DNA of 64,000 bases, taken from Acanthamoeba sp. SK_2022b. Lineage: Eukaryota; Discosea; Longamoebia; Acanthamoebidae. Shown one piece after another: positions 34,283-45,472 of this stretch. The stretch lies in assembly GCA_027943245.1 (NCBI GenBank), contig JANDJZ010000024.1:62001-126000 (forward strand), read 5' to 3'. The position numbers were made by a program, and so were the translations under genes. Within the stretch, counting starts at the first letter, position 1; every line of letters begins with the position of its first letter. Below the pieces are notes generated by a model, which did not search any database, was not told the origin of the DNA, and saw nothing but the letters and a program-made list of their open reading frames with translations.

Positions 34283-37200
34283 ATGGACACCGAGGGGGCA
34301 CCAGCACTGCTAGTCGGTGTGAAGAGGAAAGAGGCTGAGCCATGCGAAACGGGGCTGGAGACTCTCCTTGTCAAGGGGGCAGACGGGAAGGCTACCCGCC
34401 AGGACAAGAAGCGACGCACCTCTGCTCCTTCCGCTACACCTGTGGTGGTGGACCTCACGATTGGTATAAACACCCCATCACAATACGCCTCCAGCGCCAG
34501 CACGCACTAACGAAAGCAGACGACGAGACGGAGCCTGCTTCGTTCAAGGAGTGCAAGTCTGCGCCTACAAGCCCTGCAGCTGCGACGAAGCGTTCGCCAT
34601 CTGCCCCATCACTGGTGGTGCCGCGGGGGGCTACCATGCGAGCGGCTTCTTCGTACTCTTCTTCGTCGTCTCCCATGCGTCCTCCCCGGTCCGTGTCGGC
34701 CTCCTCCCTTCCCTCATCTTCCTCAGGGAAGGGACGCTCAGCGACAGCATCGCAGCAGCCCACCCTGCAAGCCTCCCCATCATCTTCGTCAACCAGCCAA
34801 TCCCCGCTGGACCTTCTGCCGTCAGCGACCGTGCCCGCCGCCCTCCTGCCGCACCTGCGCAGGCTCAGGTTCGAGGTACGCTTCGCTGTCGAGCAGCGCA
34901 TCGCTTCGGGCGACCTCCAGTGGTCCCAGCTCGACGAGGCCCTGCTCCGCCAGCTCAGCGCGCACAACGAATATGTCAAGGCCGTCGAGACCCTGGCGCG
35001 GGTGGGCAAAAAGGGACTCAACTCTGAGGCGCTTACTGTCAATGAGCTGCAGCGTGCGCCACCCACTTCCGCCTCACTCGTTCCCATAGGGTCGCCTCAC
35101 GCTGCTCGTGTGTGCGTGTGCAGAAATGAAGAAGGATTTTCGACACAACGCAAAAAGCAAGTGCGCACGAGGGTGGACAGCTGAGGGAAATCGCGTCATC
35201 GCCATCAGTTGCAGCGTGGACACCAACAGGATACTATTCCCGGGTCCCTACGAAGAGGAGTCGAACCGAGTACGGGCATTCGCCGTTCAGTGCGCATGCG
35301 TGCGTGTTCTCACCACCGCCCGTGCTCAGGTGGTCCGCAGGTTTGGCGGCGACAGATTCCTGCGGGTGACCTTCGACCCGTATTCAGGCGCCGCCAACCA
35401 GGTGAAGGCGACCTACCGCCGAGTGTTCGAGGCAGGAATCCGACTGGGCGGACGCCACTACGAGATGCTAGCGTGGTCGGCGAGCCAGCTGCGCGAGGGC
35501 AAGTGCTACTTCTTTGCCTCAAGCGGGGACGACATCACCGATGGCATCACCGCCGACTACGTGCTGCTACCCCCGCCTATTCTCTTGCTACGGCCTTTTT
35601 TTGTTAATGCTCTGGATGGGTACCACAGGTGCGTGAGTGGCTGGGCGATTTCAGCTCCCAGCCCAGCATGGCCAAGTACGCCGCGCGTATGGGCCAGGCC
35701 TTCAGCAAGTCTGTCCCCACCATCGAAATACCCCTCGACTGCGTCGAACTGGTATGGCAGTGCTATGTGCCTATCAGAAGTTCGTGTTGTATGTGCTTGC
35801 TTGCTTGGGTGATTGCTTGACTGATCAGCATGCTCCCTCACGTGTTACGCGCCACCAGGTGGAGGACATCACCACGGAGGACAAGGCCTACACGTTCACG
35901 GACGGCTGCGGCGAGATCTCTCCCGACTTTCTTGCTGAGGCCGCGGCAGCGTATAGCCGATATAGTAAAGTGCCCCGTAACGCTGCTGCCCTCCAGGTGA
36001 GACTGTCAACCCCTTTTGTTCGTTCTCTCGGGCTTGGTGATGATCTGGCGCCTCACACCACACACCACACACCACACACCACACACCACACACCACACAC
36101 CACACACCACACACCACACCACACACCGCACACCACACACCACACAATACGTCAGATTCGTATGGGCGCAGCCAAGGGCATGCTGGCCCTCAACCCCAAG
36201 CTTCACCGCAAGGTAGTGCTCCGAAAGTCCATGGTCAAGTACAAAATCAACGATCCGCCGCGCGAGCATCTCGTGCTCGAGGTGATCAATTGGGCGCAAG
36301 CGCTACCGGGTTCTCTCAACCGCCAGTTCATTACGCTTCTGCACGCCCTGGGCATTCCCACCGAGAGCTTCCTCGAGCTACAGAAAGGTAGAGGCCCGGG
36401 ACCGGGCCAGCCTCCTCTGTCGTTGCCGGTTGCCTGGGCGCCACACGGATTACTCAGATTCTTGTGTTATGTGTATTTCAATGGGCACACAGACTACATC
36501 GACCGACTGCTCACGTGCGACAAGGCAGAGGAGGAGCTGAAGATGTTCATCAATGCGCACGAGCGCATTGGGGATACGGACTCGCTCCAGACGGACATCA
36601 AGCGCGCCCTGCTGGCCGGTCACACGGTCAATGAGCCGTACCTCAAGTCGCAGATCCTCACTCTCAAGAAGATGAAGCTAGTATGCCCTCACGCTCTACG
36701 CTCGCGCGTGCCATTGACGTGATCATTGGAGTGCTGGCTAGCTGTCTGGCACTGAATTCCAAGTATGCGAGCCAGCTCACTCCGGCATTCTTTGTGTCCA
36801 TTGCAGCGGACGCTGCTCACCAAGGCTCGCATACCCGTTGAGGAGTCGCGAGTCCTCAAGGGTGTCGTCGACCAGTCTGGCCGACTGAAGTACGGCCAGG
36901 TGTACATCCGCCTATGGGAGACCAACTCTGCGAAAGTGGGACCCGTGGTGATCTCCAAGAACCCATGCCTCCACCCCGGAGGTACGCCTGCTCTCCTACT
37001 GCTTTTTCCAAGCCGCCCTAACCACGCAACGCCTCTCGTCGTTGTAGACTTCCGGCTGTTGGAGGCGGTCGACGTGCCCGAGTTGAAGCACCTTAACGAC
37101 GTCATCGTGTTTCCCACTGAGGGCCCACGCCCTCACCCCAGCGAGGTCTCCTGTACGCTCTCCCGAGTGCAGGAACCGGCGACTGAGGGGGAGGGGTAAG

Positions 37201-38277
37201 GTGCCTAGCCAATCGCTGTGTCTTTGTATGGGCGTGTGAGCAGCTGGAGATCTGGACGGCGACCAGTTCTTTGTGAGCTGGAACCATATCCTGCTCAAGA
37301 TCAAGCCCGTCGAACCGCAGCTGCTCCCGACGGACCAGTCCATGGACAATGAGCTGAACTCCCTGCCGCAGGACAAGGCCCAGATCGTGCCGCGTCTCAT
37401 CGAACTGTTCTTACAGCAGCTGTTCAATGTGGCCATCGGCCGCATCTCCAACATGCACCAGGCTATTGCCGACGCATCGTCACAGGGCGCTCATGACCGT
37501 CACTGTCTCGAGGTACACACGCGCGCGCAAGAGCCAGCTACTTCCCAACGAGTAAGGCCCGCTGACTTGGCCTGTCCGACCAGCTATCCGAGCTATTCTT
37601 GCGGGCTGTCGACGCCGCCAAGACCGGAGACATGATCAGCATCGATAAGTTCACCCAGAGCAGCATAGACCCGGGCCGGCCTCATTTCATGGAGAACGAC
37701 GACAACGGGATCAACAAGCGCCAGAACATGAGGACGTTCCACTCAAGGGGTGCGAGTCACCCTTGTCTCCTCGGCTTATTTAAGAGCTCGCGTTCAGGCG
37801 ACCGGTCCATATGGCGCGCGTGTGGTGTGGGAGCAGGAGTGCTGGGTAGGCTGTACGACCAGGTGATTGAGGCCTACGACAGGATCGACCTCGGCCTTGT
37901 CACGGGCGACACGGTGCCGATCGACCCGGAGCTGAAGGTTCCCGGCAGGGAGAGATTCATGCTCGAAGCCCGCTCTTTGGTATCGCTCGTTCTCCCATGC
38001 ACGCACGCACGCACGCAGTACGCGCAATCCAGTGACCCCAGTGTCTGGGCGGCACCACTACAGTACCAGCAGTACAAGGAAGATGTGTGCCGAGTTATGC
38101 AGCAGTACCGCAAGACTTCGGAAACCGAGCTGAAGCGCAAGCACCTCGACCGGATCAGCACCAAGTATAAACAGCTCTTCAAGAAGACCAAAGACCTCCA
38201 GGGTCGTCTTGACCAAGCTTCCGCGTGGTGAGTTCTCCCGGGCCTGGACCACGTTAACTGCTCTGGTGACCATCTCG

Positions 38278-38344
<67 letters not shown>

Positions 38345-38554
38345 GTGTGGGACAGGTACTGCGCCTGCTACGAGGCCAAGATAAGGCCAGGGGCCAAGCC
38401 CGCGCTGTCGTTCCCCTGGAACACGACGGCGGGCTACCTGAACCTGCTCAAGGCCTTACAGGGTCCGCAGGACGACGGCGACCTCGACGACGATCCCGAC
38501 GCGCCCGGGGCGTTTCGCCGGAGCATGGTGTCCCACATTCGCCTCACGTGGTGA
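34283..38554 (+). CDS. Cellular RNA-dependent RNA polymerase (QDE-1/RDR family)
   Basis: Makes double-stranded RNA from aberrant transcripts for RNA interference. The ATG at 34283 opens a disordered leader (MDTEGAPALLVGVKRKEAEP, Ser-rich SSYSSSSSPMRPPRSVSASS). The conserved body follows in order: VVRRFGGDRFLRVTFDPYSG; EMLAWSASQLREGKCYFFAS; REWLGDFSSQPSMAKYAARM with GQAFSKSVPTIEI; EDKAYTFTDGCGEISPDFLA, the hallmark TDGCGxIS motif; IRMGAAKGMLALNPKLHRKV; ARIPVEESRVLKGVVDQSGR with YGQVYIRL; VVISKNPCLHPGD; LNDVIVFPTEG; the catalytic GDLDGDQFFVSWN near 37250-37287, with the three metal-binding aspartates of DxDGD; and a helical C terminus ending SMVSHIRLTW. All catalytic motifs are intact, so the enzyme is probably active. 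Introns carry CA-type and GT-type repeats. It is a host gene, not viral. Confidence 0.93.
36053..36146. repeat. (CACCACA)n-type array in RdRP intron
   Basis: An imperfect array of CACCACA/CACACCA units ending nine bases before the acceptor GTCAG at 36151-36155. Confidence 0.9.
38279..38342. repeat. (GT)n array in last RdRP intron
   Basis: About 32 GT units ending 13 bases before the acceptor GACAG at 38351-38355 that opens the exon encoding YCACYEAKIRPG. Confidence 0.95.
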
Positions 38555-38744
38555 CCAAGGAGACTCGGGCAAGGACTTGCTGATGTCACCTTGTCCTGTG
38601 GAAAATGTTGCTTTCCCTCCTTTTTCTCGACACACCAACACAACGGGTTTGTGGGACAAACCGCGGCAAGCGATTCAATCTATCCATTGATTCTGTTTCT
38701 CTTGTTTGCTTGAAGAGGAATCAATAGAAAGAAAACTGATTACC

Positions 38745-40922
38745 ATGGCGATGAATGCAACGCCAGGGAGTCCGATAATCCCGCTCAATGCTCCTGTGCT
38801 ACAAGGCCAGGGATACGGCGGCACAACAACACCCACACCAACCACCACACCAGCTGTTACGCTGTCGGCCAAGCCACAGTCCACCCTCCCCCTGCCCGTC
38901 ATCCTTCCCCTCACCGTCTCCATCCCTCCCTCCGCTCCTCTGGTTCGTGCCCCCCCCCCTCCGCCAACCGCTCCTTTACTTGGCAGACCCCTCCTAACGC
39001 CTCCTTGCCGAACCGCACAGACCCCACCCACACGCGGACGCTCACGACGCGGCCAGCGACAGCGAGCCCACCGTGCAAAGGTCAGGTTCCTCTCTGTGTG
39101 TGTTGCTCTCGGCCACTTCTCCCTATCCTCTGCTGACACGAGACCGAGCGGTGCAGGCGGCGGTCGAGCCGTCGTCGTCGCCCGTAGGCTCGTCATCGAT
39201 CGTGAGGTCGGCGCGCCCGCCCGCCATTCCTAGCATCGCGGTGTCGCCCGTCGCCACGGCCGCCGTCTCTGCGGCGCCCGTTAAGCCGCTCACCCCGCAC
39301 GAGGTACAGCAGGTGGAGGCCATGATCGAGCGGTGCCTCCACCTCTACATGAACCAGGAGGAGGTCATCATGGCCCTCCAGATCCAGGCCAACATCGCGC
39401 CCTCCATCACCCGACACGGTTTGCTCTCCTCGGCCTCAGTCCATTCGTGTCCGCACACCGCCTGACGTCGTGCGTCGTGTCCGCAGTGTGGCAGAGCATG
39501 GAGGGGAAAAGTGCAGAGTTCTTTCGCGCGTACGAGGTGCGATTAAAGATCAAGGAGCAGATCATGGCCTTCAACTACCTCGTGAGCCAGCAGGCGCAGG
39601 TCACCGAGAAGAGCAAGAACATGGCCCTCGACTCGGGCAGCTTCTCCACCTCCACCACCTCCTCCCTGGCCCAGCCCCTCACCTTCCCCTTCGCTCCCTT
39701 CAACCCACTCGGCGGTGCCCTGGCCTCTCTCGCTACGCTTTTGTCTTTTTTAATAACAATTTTTATTTTTTTCCCCCATATATCTATTATTTTTATTATT
39801 TGGCAAAAAAGATATTTGTTTTGCATTCGGCCTGGGCGCACCGACTGACGTGTGCTTTGGTGTTTGCAGGATTGAGTGGCTACGAACCGCTGCCTTCTCC
39901 CTTTGCCGCGCCAGCGCCCGTGGGCATCCTTCCGCTCACGAGTTCCCTGTCGTCACTCCTCACCACCGTGCAGCCGCCCAACGGCATGCTCACGTACATG
40001 CCCCGCCACACTAACCCGCCGTGTCGCGCATGGCGGGGAGGGAGGCAAGCGAGTGTCTCACGCGTGTGTTGTGTGACCACACGTTCACCGCGCGTGCAGC
40101 TCCTCGACGGAATCGGCCCTCACGCTCTCGACGAATTCGCTGATCAACAGCTTCCTCAAGACGAGCTCCGATAACGTTCCTTCCTCATCGGCGTCGTCAT
40201 CCACCTCCTCGGCCTCGCCGTCTTCCACGACTTCGCTATCCTTTGCCTTTGGCCCGCCGCCCTCACAGCTGAGCGCCTCCTCCTCCACCACGACCTCGAT
40301 CTCGTCTTCGTCGTTGCTTTCCGCGATGCCAACCAACAACGGCACCGGCGTTCCGCTGCTCTCCTCGGGCTCCTTCGCCATGCCCTTCATCTCGGTGGAG
40401 AACATGGACGCCCCCACCACACCCTTCTCCCCCTTCGCCCTCTTCTCCACGCAGCCCATCATCACCACCGCCACGCTCGGCTCCAGTGTCCACTCAGAGG
40501 GCGGCCTCTTCGGCTCGGCGTCGGCCTCGACCGCGTCCACCAGCGAGATCGGCAACGCGGGGTCCCACCCGATGCCGATACCCAACCAGTCGCTGCTAGG
40601 CGAACAGCTCCGCAACAGCACGGCGGGGGTGTCGCCGCTGTCAACGTCGCCCACGCCTGAGTCGTTCCTGACCTCCTCGATCTGCTCCATTCCGCTCACA
40701 GCCAGCACCAACGCACTCCTCGATGCCCTCTCTGCCGGCGGCACCTCGCCGCTCCGCTTCTCTCCGCTCCTCACGGCCTCCACGTCCTCGGCTCCGCTGC
40801 CTCCGTTCAACGGCTCGCTTGAGGGCCTCTTCCCCGACCTCGGTTCTAACAATGGGAACGGCGGCGGCAACGGTGACGGAGGGGTCAGCGATGAGCCCCA
40901 GCAGCGACTAGCCGAGCAATGA
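38745..40922 (+). CDS. Ser/Thr/Pro-rich protein with a plant-type A_thal_3526-like domain
   Basis: Function unknown. The ATG at 38745 gives MAMNATPGSPIIPLNAPVLQ. The only folded segment is split over two exons: VQQVEAMIERCLHLYMNQEE, VIMALQIQANIAPSITRH, then VWQSMEGKSAEFFRAYEVRL and KIKEQIMAFNYLVSQQ. The pattern (I/V)ERCLxLYMxxxEVxxxLxxQAxIxPxxTxxVWQxLExxxxxFFxAYxxRLxxKxQIxxFNxLL is that of a domain catalogued from plants as TIGR01589/A_thal_3526; this is recalled, not searched. The remaining about 400 residues are low-complexity (SSSASSSTSSASPSSTTSLS, GNGGGNGDGGVSDEP) and likely disordered, as in many transcription regulators. The stop is at 40922. Splices around 39.0-39.15 and 39.72-39.87 kb are approximate. 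Confidence 0.65.
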
Positions 40923-41268
40923 ACGAGCCCTCTGCCAATATGAATGTACAAAGACGCTGGAGTGGTAGCTGGCGTAACTCCTTCCAGCCAGAAGCTTGTG
41001 TGGCCCATTTGTTGGTGGTCAAACCAGCAAAACGAATGCGAATGGCTAGCGGTCGTCTCGAACAATACCAAGGCCAAAAGGACCAATCTGAAACAGATTG
41101 AGCTGATGGTACCAGATGACCTTGGTGGGAGCCTTGTGAGCAGAATGCCAGTGGAGCACAACACTTATCTTGTCCAGACTGCTGACCTTGGCCAGCAGTT
41201 AAGGCTCTTGATCTTGTGGAGAGTTTTTACCTTGAGCCTTGGGGCAGAGAGAGCCTGGGCAGGGTAGG

Positions 41269-42850
41269 CTAGATGCTTGTCAATGGTGTTGAGGACTTGA
41301 ATGAGGGTGGCTGGGGTGCTGACTGGTCGCTGCTGGTTCCTCCTGATGTTACCTGCTTCTTGCCATGGGAGGCAGCAGCATCACACACACATGACAGGCA
41401 ATGAAGAAGTTGTAGATGAAGAAGAAGTGAGGAAAGTGCTGCTGAAGCTGGGAGAGTATCCACATATTGGTGCTGACTCAAAAGTGATGAGGCCCTCCAT
41501 CAGTCCAGATGTGGATGGTGTTGATGTTGGAGAAGAAGTCATGCTGCATCAGGTCCTGCCACACACCTAAACCCAAGTTAATGAACACCACATGTTGAAG
41601 TAGGGGACTTACCTGCAACAAAGTTGACATCATTTGAGAAGCCTTCTTCACCAATGTAGTGGATGTAGATTCGTTGAAGATTGTCCACAGCAGCTGGGTC
41701 ATAGAGGTGGATGACCACAACCAGGTCCTGGCAGAACCCTTTCTCAAGCCAGAACTGGGAGAAGTCCATGACTACCAGGGTCTCATTGGCCTTGCCTCCT
41801 GCAATATGCTCCTTGTTCTTGAGATAGGCCTGAGTCTGCAAGCTCCACAGATGCTACTCAACAGACCAAGTTAGTAACTCTTGAGGAAAGTTAAGAGGAG
41901 CATGTACCTGATGTTCTTCCACTTTTGCCCTTTTTTCAGGAGGGAGTGTAGGGTCTGTAGCTGCCTGGCAGTGGGGACAGAACTCTGGATTCTTCAAGTT
42001 CTTGATGTTGTGGTTCTTGTACTACACAGTAAGTGGCTCTGCTCCATTGGGGCAAAGAGGCATGTACCTTGTAGATAAAGAAAGTCTTGCTGAGAGGCTG
42101 CTGATCTGGAGCAATCTCAAGTGCTTTCTCTCTGTAGTTGTGGTAGAACTGGTGGTCATCTTGAAGCTTGAGTTGATGAGCACGTCCACTTCAAAAGGGA
42201 GCATGGAGGTTGGTTATCTGCTCTGCAAGCTCCAGCCGTTCTTCACTCACCTGCTGCCTGGTTGTTTTGGCTGGATACTTGATCTTGAGCAGAGGATGTT
42301 GTAGATTCTTGGCTCGCTGGTAGGAGGATGGAGATGTCTTGAAGAGCTGAAGAGCTGTTGATTGAGGTAGCTTATTGAAGAGGAAGTGGTAGAGAGAGAG
42401 AGTCATTATGGGCTTGCTGTAGGCCAGCAGTTCTTGGATATTGGCTACCACTTGCTGGTTCACCTCACCATCTGTAGCCTTCTCCTTCTCCTTCTCCTTC
42501 TCCTTCTCCTTCTCCTTCTCCTTCTCCTTCTCCTTCTCCTTCTCCTTCTCCTTCTCCTTCTCCTTCTCCTTCTCCTTCTCCTTCTCCTTCTCCTTCTCCT
42601 TCTCCTTCTCCTTCTCCTTCTCCTTCTCCTTCTCCTTCTCCTTCTCCTTAACAGCCATCTCAACCAAATCTTTTAGTTGTGATTTTTCAATCTCCAACTT
42701 AATGATTTTTTTTATTGGCATGCTGTAAGGCAATGCCAACATTGGTGAGGGTGTTGGTGAGCTCTGCAACAAGTGCACCACTCTCCTTGAGTTGGGCCTG
42801 CAAATTCGTAATCTGATTTTCCAATCTCCACTGAGATGAGGCAAAATCTT
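41269..42850 (-). pseudogene. Decayed transposase-like gene (RNase-H-fold DGG type)
   Basis: The reading frame runs on the minus strand in pieces. In order, N to C: an exon with LEIEKSQLKDLVEMAVKEKE and a pure Lys-Glu run, VVANIQELLAYSKPIMTLSL and HFLFNKLPQSTALQL; DDHQFYHNYREKALEIAPDQ; YKNHNIKNLKNPEFCPHCQ (Cys pair); LVVMDFSQFWLEKGFCQDLV then VVIHLYDP; and INTIHIWTDGGPHHF, directly followed by a stop. After that stop the same frame resumes with WILSQLQQHFPHFFFIYNFF then IACH, and the frame then shifts before VCDAAASHGKKQ. The DFSQ, TDGGP and YNFFxACH...CDAAASH blocks recall transposon-encoded proteins of fungi, protists and cnidarians. At least one stop and one frameshift break it, so it is probably an inactive remnant. 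No terminal inverted repeats or target-site duplications were found by eye. Family name unassigned. Confidence 0.55.
42477..42649. repeat. (CTCCTT)n hexanucleotide array encoding (Lys-Glu)n
   Basis: About 29 nearly perfect units of TCTCCT. On the minus strand it encodes about 57 alternating Lys-Glu residues within the decayed transposase-like gene. Confidence 0.95.
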
Positions 42851-43621
42851 CAGATTTTATTGATTGGTCATGTCATCACTGCTGTCGTTTTTTGTTTTGC
42901 TTTGCCTTCTGCTCCTCTGAGTAAACTCTCTTCTTCGTCTCCACCTCACTCGCCATCCTCTGTGTCACTGTCGCTTGCCTGGAGAAATGGCAAGTGGGAG
43001 CTGAGGGCACCCAATGTCCCCAGCTCCCACTTTATGTCTGGCGTTTTTTTTGTTTGCACCAAACAGTTTCAGAAAGGTCACCTTTGGGACATGCATACAA
43101 AAAGAAGGGGATGAGTGAAGGCATCCTCAAACAAGTCTGAAATGCAAGTCAGATGTGGGGCAATGAAAGCAAAAGTAGAAGACTCAACTCAAGCATATCC
43201 AGATAGTGTTGATAATGTTTGAAAAGAGGTATCAGTGTAGTGTTTGATGTCTCAGACAACTATTTTGCAGGGCTCAACAAGGATACTCTTTATCCTATAG
43301 AGTAATCTGTATCTGCATGTTTTGTGGGTTATGCCATTCAACAACCGTGTAACCGTGTAACCACCACCTTGTTATGCTTTCTGTTCTGTTCGCGAAAAAA
43401 AAAAGCCCGAAAGCTTTTGAAGAAGCGTTTCGCGCTATTTCCTTTACCGGACAACTATCCCACCGAATGGGAGGGAACAACGGTTCTCGAAAACAAAGAT
43501 CCTCCCTACTGGACAGACGATAAAAAGGCATGGACCATTAAAGGACATCGCTAGGCCGTTTTAAAGCCGGTCCGCAGTTGTGTTGTCACAAAACCCTTAA
43601 CCCTCACCGACAAGTACCACC

Positions 43622-45123
43622 ATGGCGTCCTCCACCTCCTGCACGACCGAGAAAGTCGCTCAGCTCGATGACTACCGTTTGTTGGGTAGGTCTGGCCTCC
43701 GAGTCTCGCCCCTCTGCCTGGGCACCATGACATTCGGCACCGAGTGGGTACCACCCCCTGCCTCATCTTAGCCAACACTTAATGGGGATACTCACGCCGC
43801 CACAGGGAGCAGGAGCAGACTTTGAGGAGAGCAAGCGCATGTTCGACTACTTCGTTGAGAAGGGTGGCAACTTTGTGGGTATGAAGTGGGTGTTGCGTTC
43901 CGTGGCTGTGGTTTCAGCCAACTCATTCCTCCTGGTGGTCAACCAGACACGGCAAACATCTACACCGAGGGCACCAGCGAACGGTTCGTGGGCGAACTTG
44001 TGGCGCCCATTCGCAGCCAGATGGTGGTGGCAACCAAGTACACGTCCAACCCTCCTGGCCATATTGTACGTCCCCTCTTTGGCAGGTATCGTATGTGTAC
44101 GCACGTTAACGAGGGGAGGCTACAGTTGCAACCTCGCCACAAGAACCCCAACTTTGGAGGCAACCAACGCAAATCGTTAGTGGAGAACGTGGATGCATCC
44201 CTCAAGCGCATGAAGCTTGACTACATCGACCTGCTCTATGTTCACGTGTGGGATGCCCGCACTCCCGTCGAGGAGACTCTGAGGTAAATGGCCCACTAGT
44301 CCCTCCACTTGAGCCCCATCTTGACCTAACTCGTAAGCGCAGGGCCTTGGATGACGTGGTGCGGAGTGGCAAGGCACTCTACGTGGCCGTGAGTGACACG
44401 CCGGCTTGGGTCATCTCCGGTGCCAACTCCATCGCCCATCTGCGTGGGTGGAGCCCCTACATCGCGCTCCAGACGCGCTACAACCTGCTCGATCGGTCGC
44501 TGGAGTGGGAGCTGGGCCCAATGGCACAGGCCCACGACATCGGGATCATCCCGTGGGGCGCTGTGGCGGAGGGTTTCCTCACTGGCAAGGTGCCACTCCA
44601 CGCGCTCCCTATAGAAGCCAGAAGAGCATGCGCCCTGACGACTTGCGTGTGTTGGTTCCTTAACAGCACAAGAAAGATGGGCCGTCGGCCGACAGCAAGC
44701 GCGGAGCGTGGGCCGAAAGGCACGGCAAGCTCGACCGCAACTGGAAGATACTTGATGAGGTCTAGTGCAACTCTGAATCCTAGAGATGGCTCACCAAGAC
44801 TAGTACCTCGTCTTACTGCTATTTGGTCGTGTCCCCAGGTGCTGGCGGTGGCGGAGGAGGTGAAGCGGTCGCCGGTACAGGTAGCACTCAACTGGATCGC
44901 TCAGAAGCCTGGCGTGACCAGTCCGCTGGTAGGCGCGCGCACGCTCGACCAGCTCAAGGAGAACGTAGGCGCGCTCGACTTCAAGCTGTCGCCCGAGCAG
45001 ATGCAGCGCCTCGACCGCGTGAGTGCCACGCCGCTCGAGCAGATACCCTTCCCCAAGAGCTTCACAGTCGACTATACGGTCGGAGCCACCAAGGTCGACA
45101 AGAGATACGCAGGCTACTACTGA
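43622..45123 (+). CDS. Aldo/keto reductase (AKR superfamily)
   Basis: An NADPH-dependent carbonyl or aldehyde reductase, cytosolic. The ATG at 43622 gives [20 protein letters not shown], then [20 protein letters not shown]. The catalytic tetrad is visible: Asp and Tyr in [20 protein letters not shown], Lys in [13 protein letters not shown], and His in [19 protein letters not shown]. The barrel continues with [40 protein letters not shown] and [16 protein letters not shown]. The cofactor-binding C-terminal part has [40 protein letters not shown] and [15 protein letters not shown]. The sequence ends VDKRYAGYY at 45123. The family's fold and tetrad are complete. It resembles the bacterial/fungal AKR11-13 type with GTMTFG at the N terminus. 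Substrate unknown. Confidence 0.9.
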
Positions 45124-45472
45124 ACAGTACAGTGTGAATGCAGGCTGGTTGTGGACAGCCGCGCCTGGCTGTATGTGAAAAACATGATGTCTCAAAAAAA
45201 CTGCTGTGACGTTGTCTCTTGCACAAACTGGTACCTGGAGACAGGGCTTCGGTCCTGTTCGCGTTGCTGGGTGAAACGGAAGTGGCTCCACACTCAGGTA
45301 GGAGATGAGGCCACATACACGGCGGGTGATGCTCCAAGCTCAGGGCTTGGAAGCCAAGTGCCATCAAGCACCATTAAAGACATTACTCACACGCACGCGC
45401 GCACACCGAAGGTGCGCCAAGATAAAAAATTTGTTGTTGGGAGAACAACAAAGCCCACAATTTAAAATAATA
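45124..45472. other. Intergenic region
   Basis: Trailer of the reductase gene and leader of the next plus-strand gene, with AAATAATAATGG at the start codon. No gene seen. Confidence 0.35.

Larger units (their letters stand above)
40923..43621. other. AT-richer island containing a decayed mobile element
   Basis: A 2.7-kb stretch without an intact gene, lower in GC and CpG than its flanks. It holds the broken transposase-like gene annotated separately, a hexanucleotide array, and on the right side an AT-rich leader of the aldo/keto reductase. An open frame at 43370-43554 without an ATG (ends KKAWTIKGHR) has fair protein-like composition but no start or partner exon was found. Confidence 0.5.

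Noticed and set aside
36053..36146. CRISPR-like or regulatory direct repeats
   Set aside because: Simple seven-base units without spacers inside an intron; a microsatellite.
34283..38554. Viral origin for the RNA-dependent RNA polymerase
   Set aside because: The DxDGD and TDGCG motifs, many host-type introns and lack of other viral genes identify the cellular QDE-1/RDR family.
40085..41164. 359-codon minus-strand open frame opposite the Ser-rich gene
   Set aside because: Antisense of the Ser/Thr-rich last exon; the Glu/Val-rich composition follows from codon complementarity.
43370..43554. Possible small exon ending YWTDDKKAWTIKGHR
   Set aside because: Composition is protein-like but there is no ATG, no convincing splice partner and no recognised family; mentioned only within the island entry.
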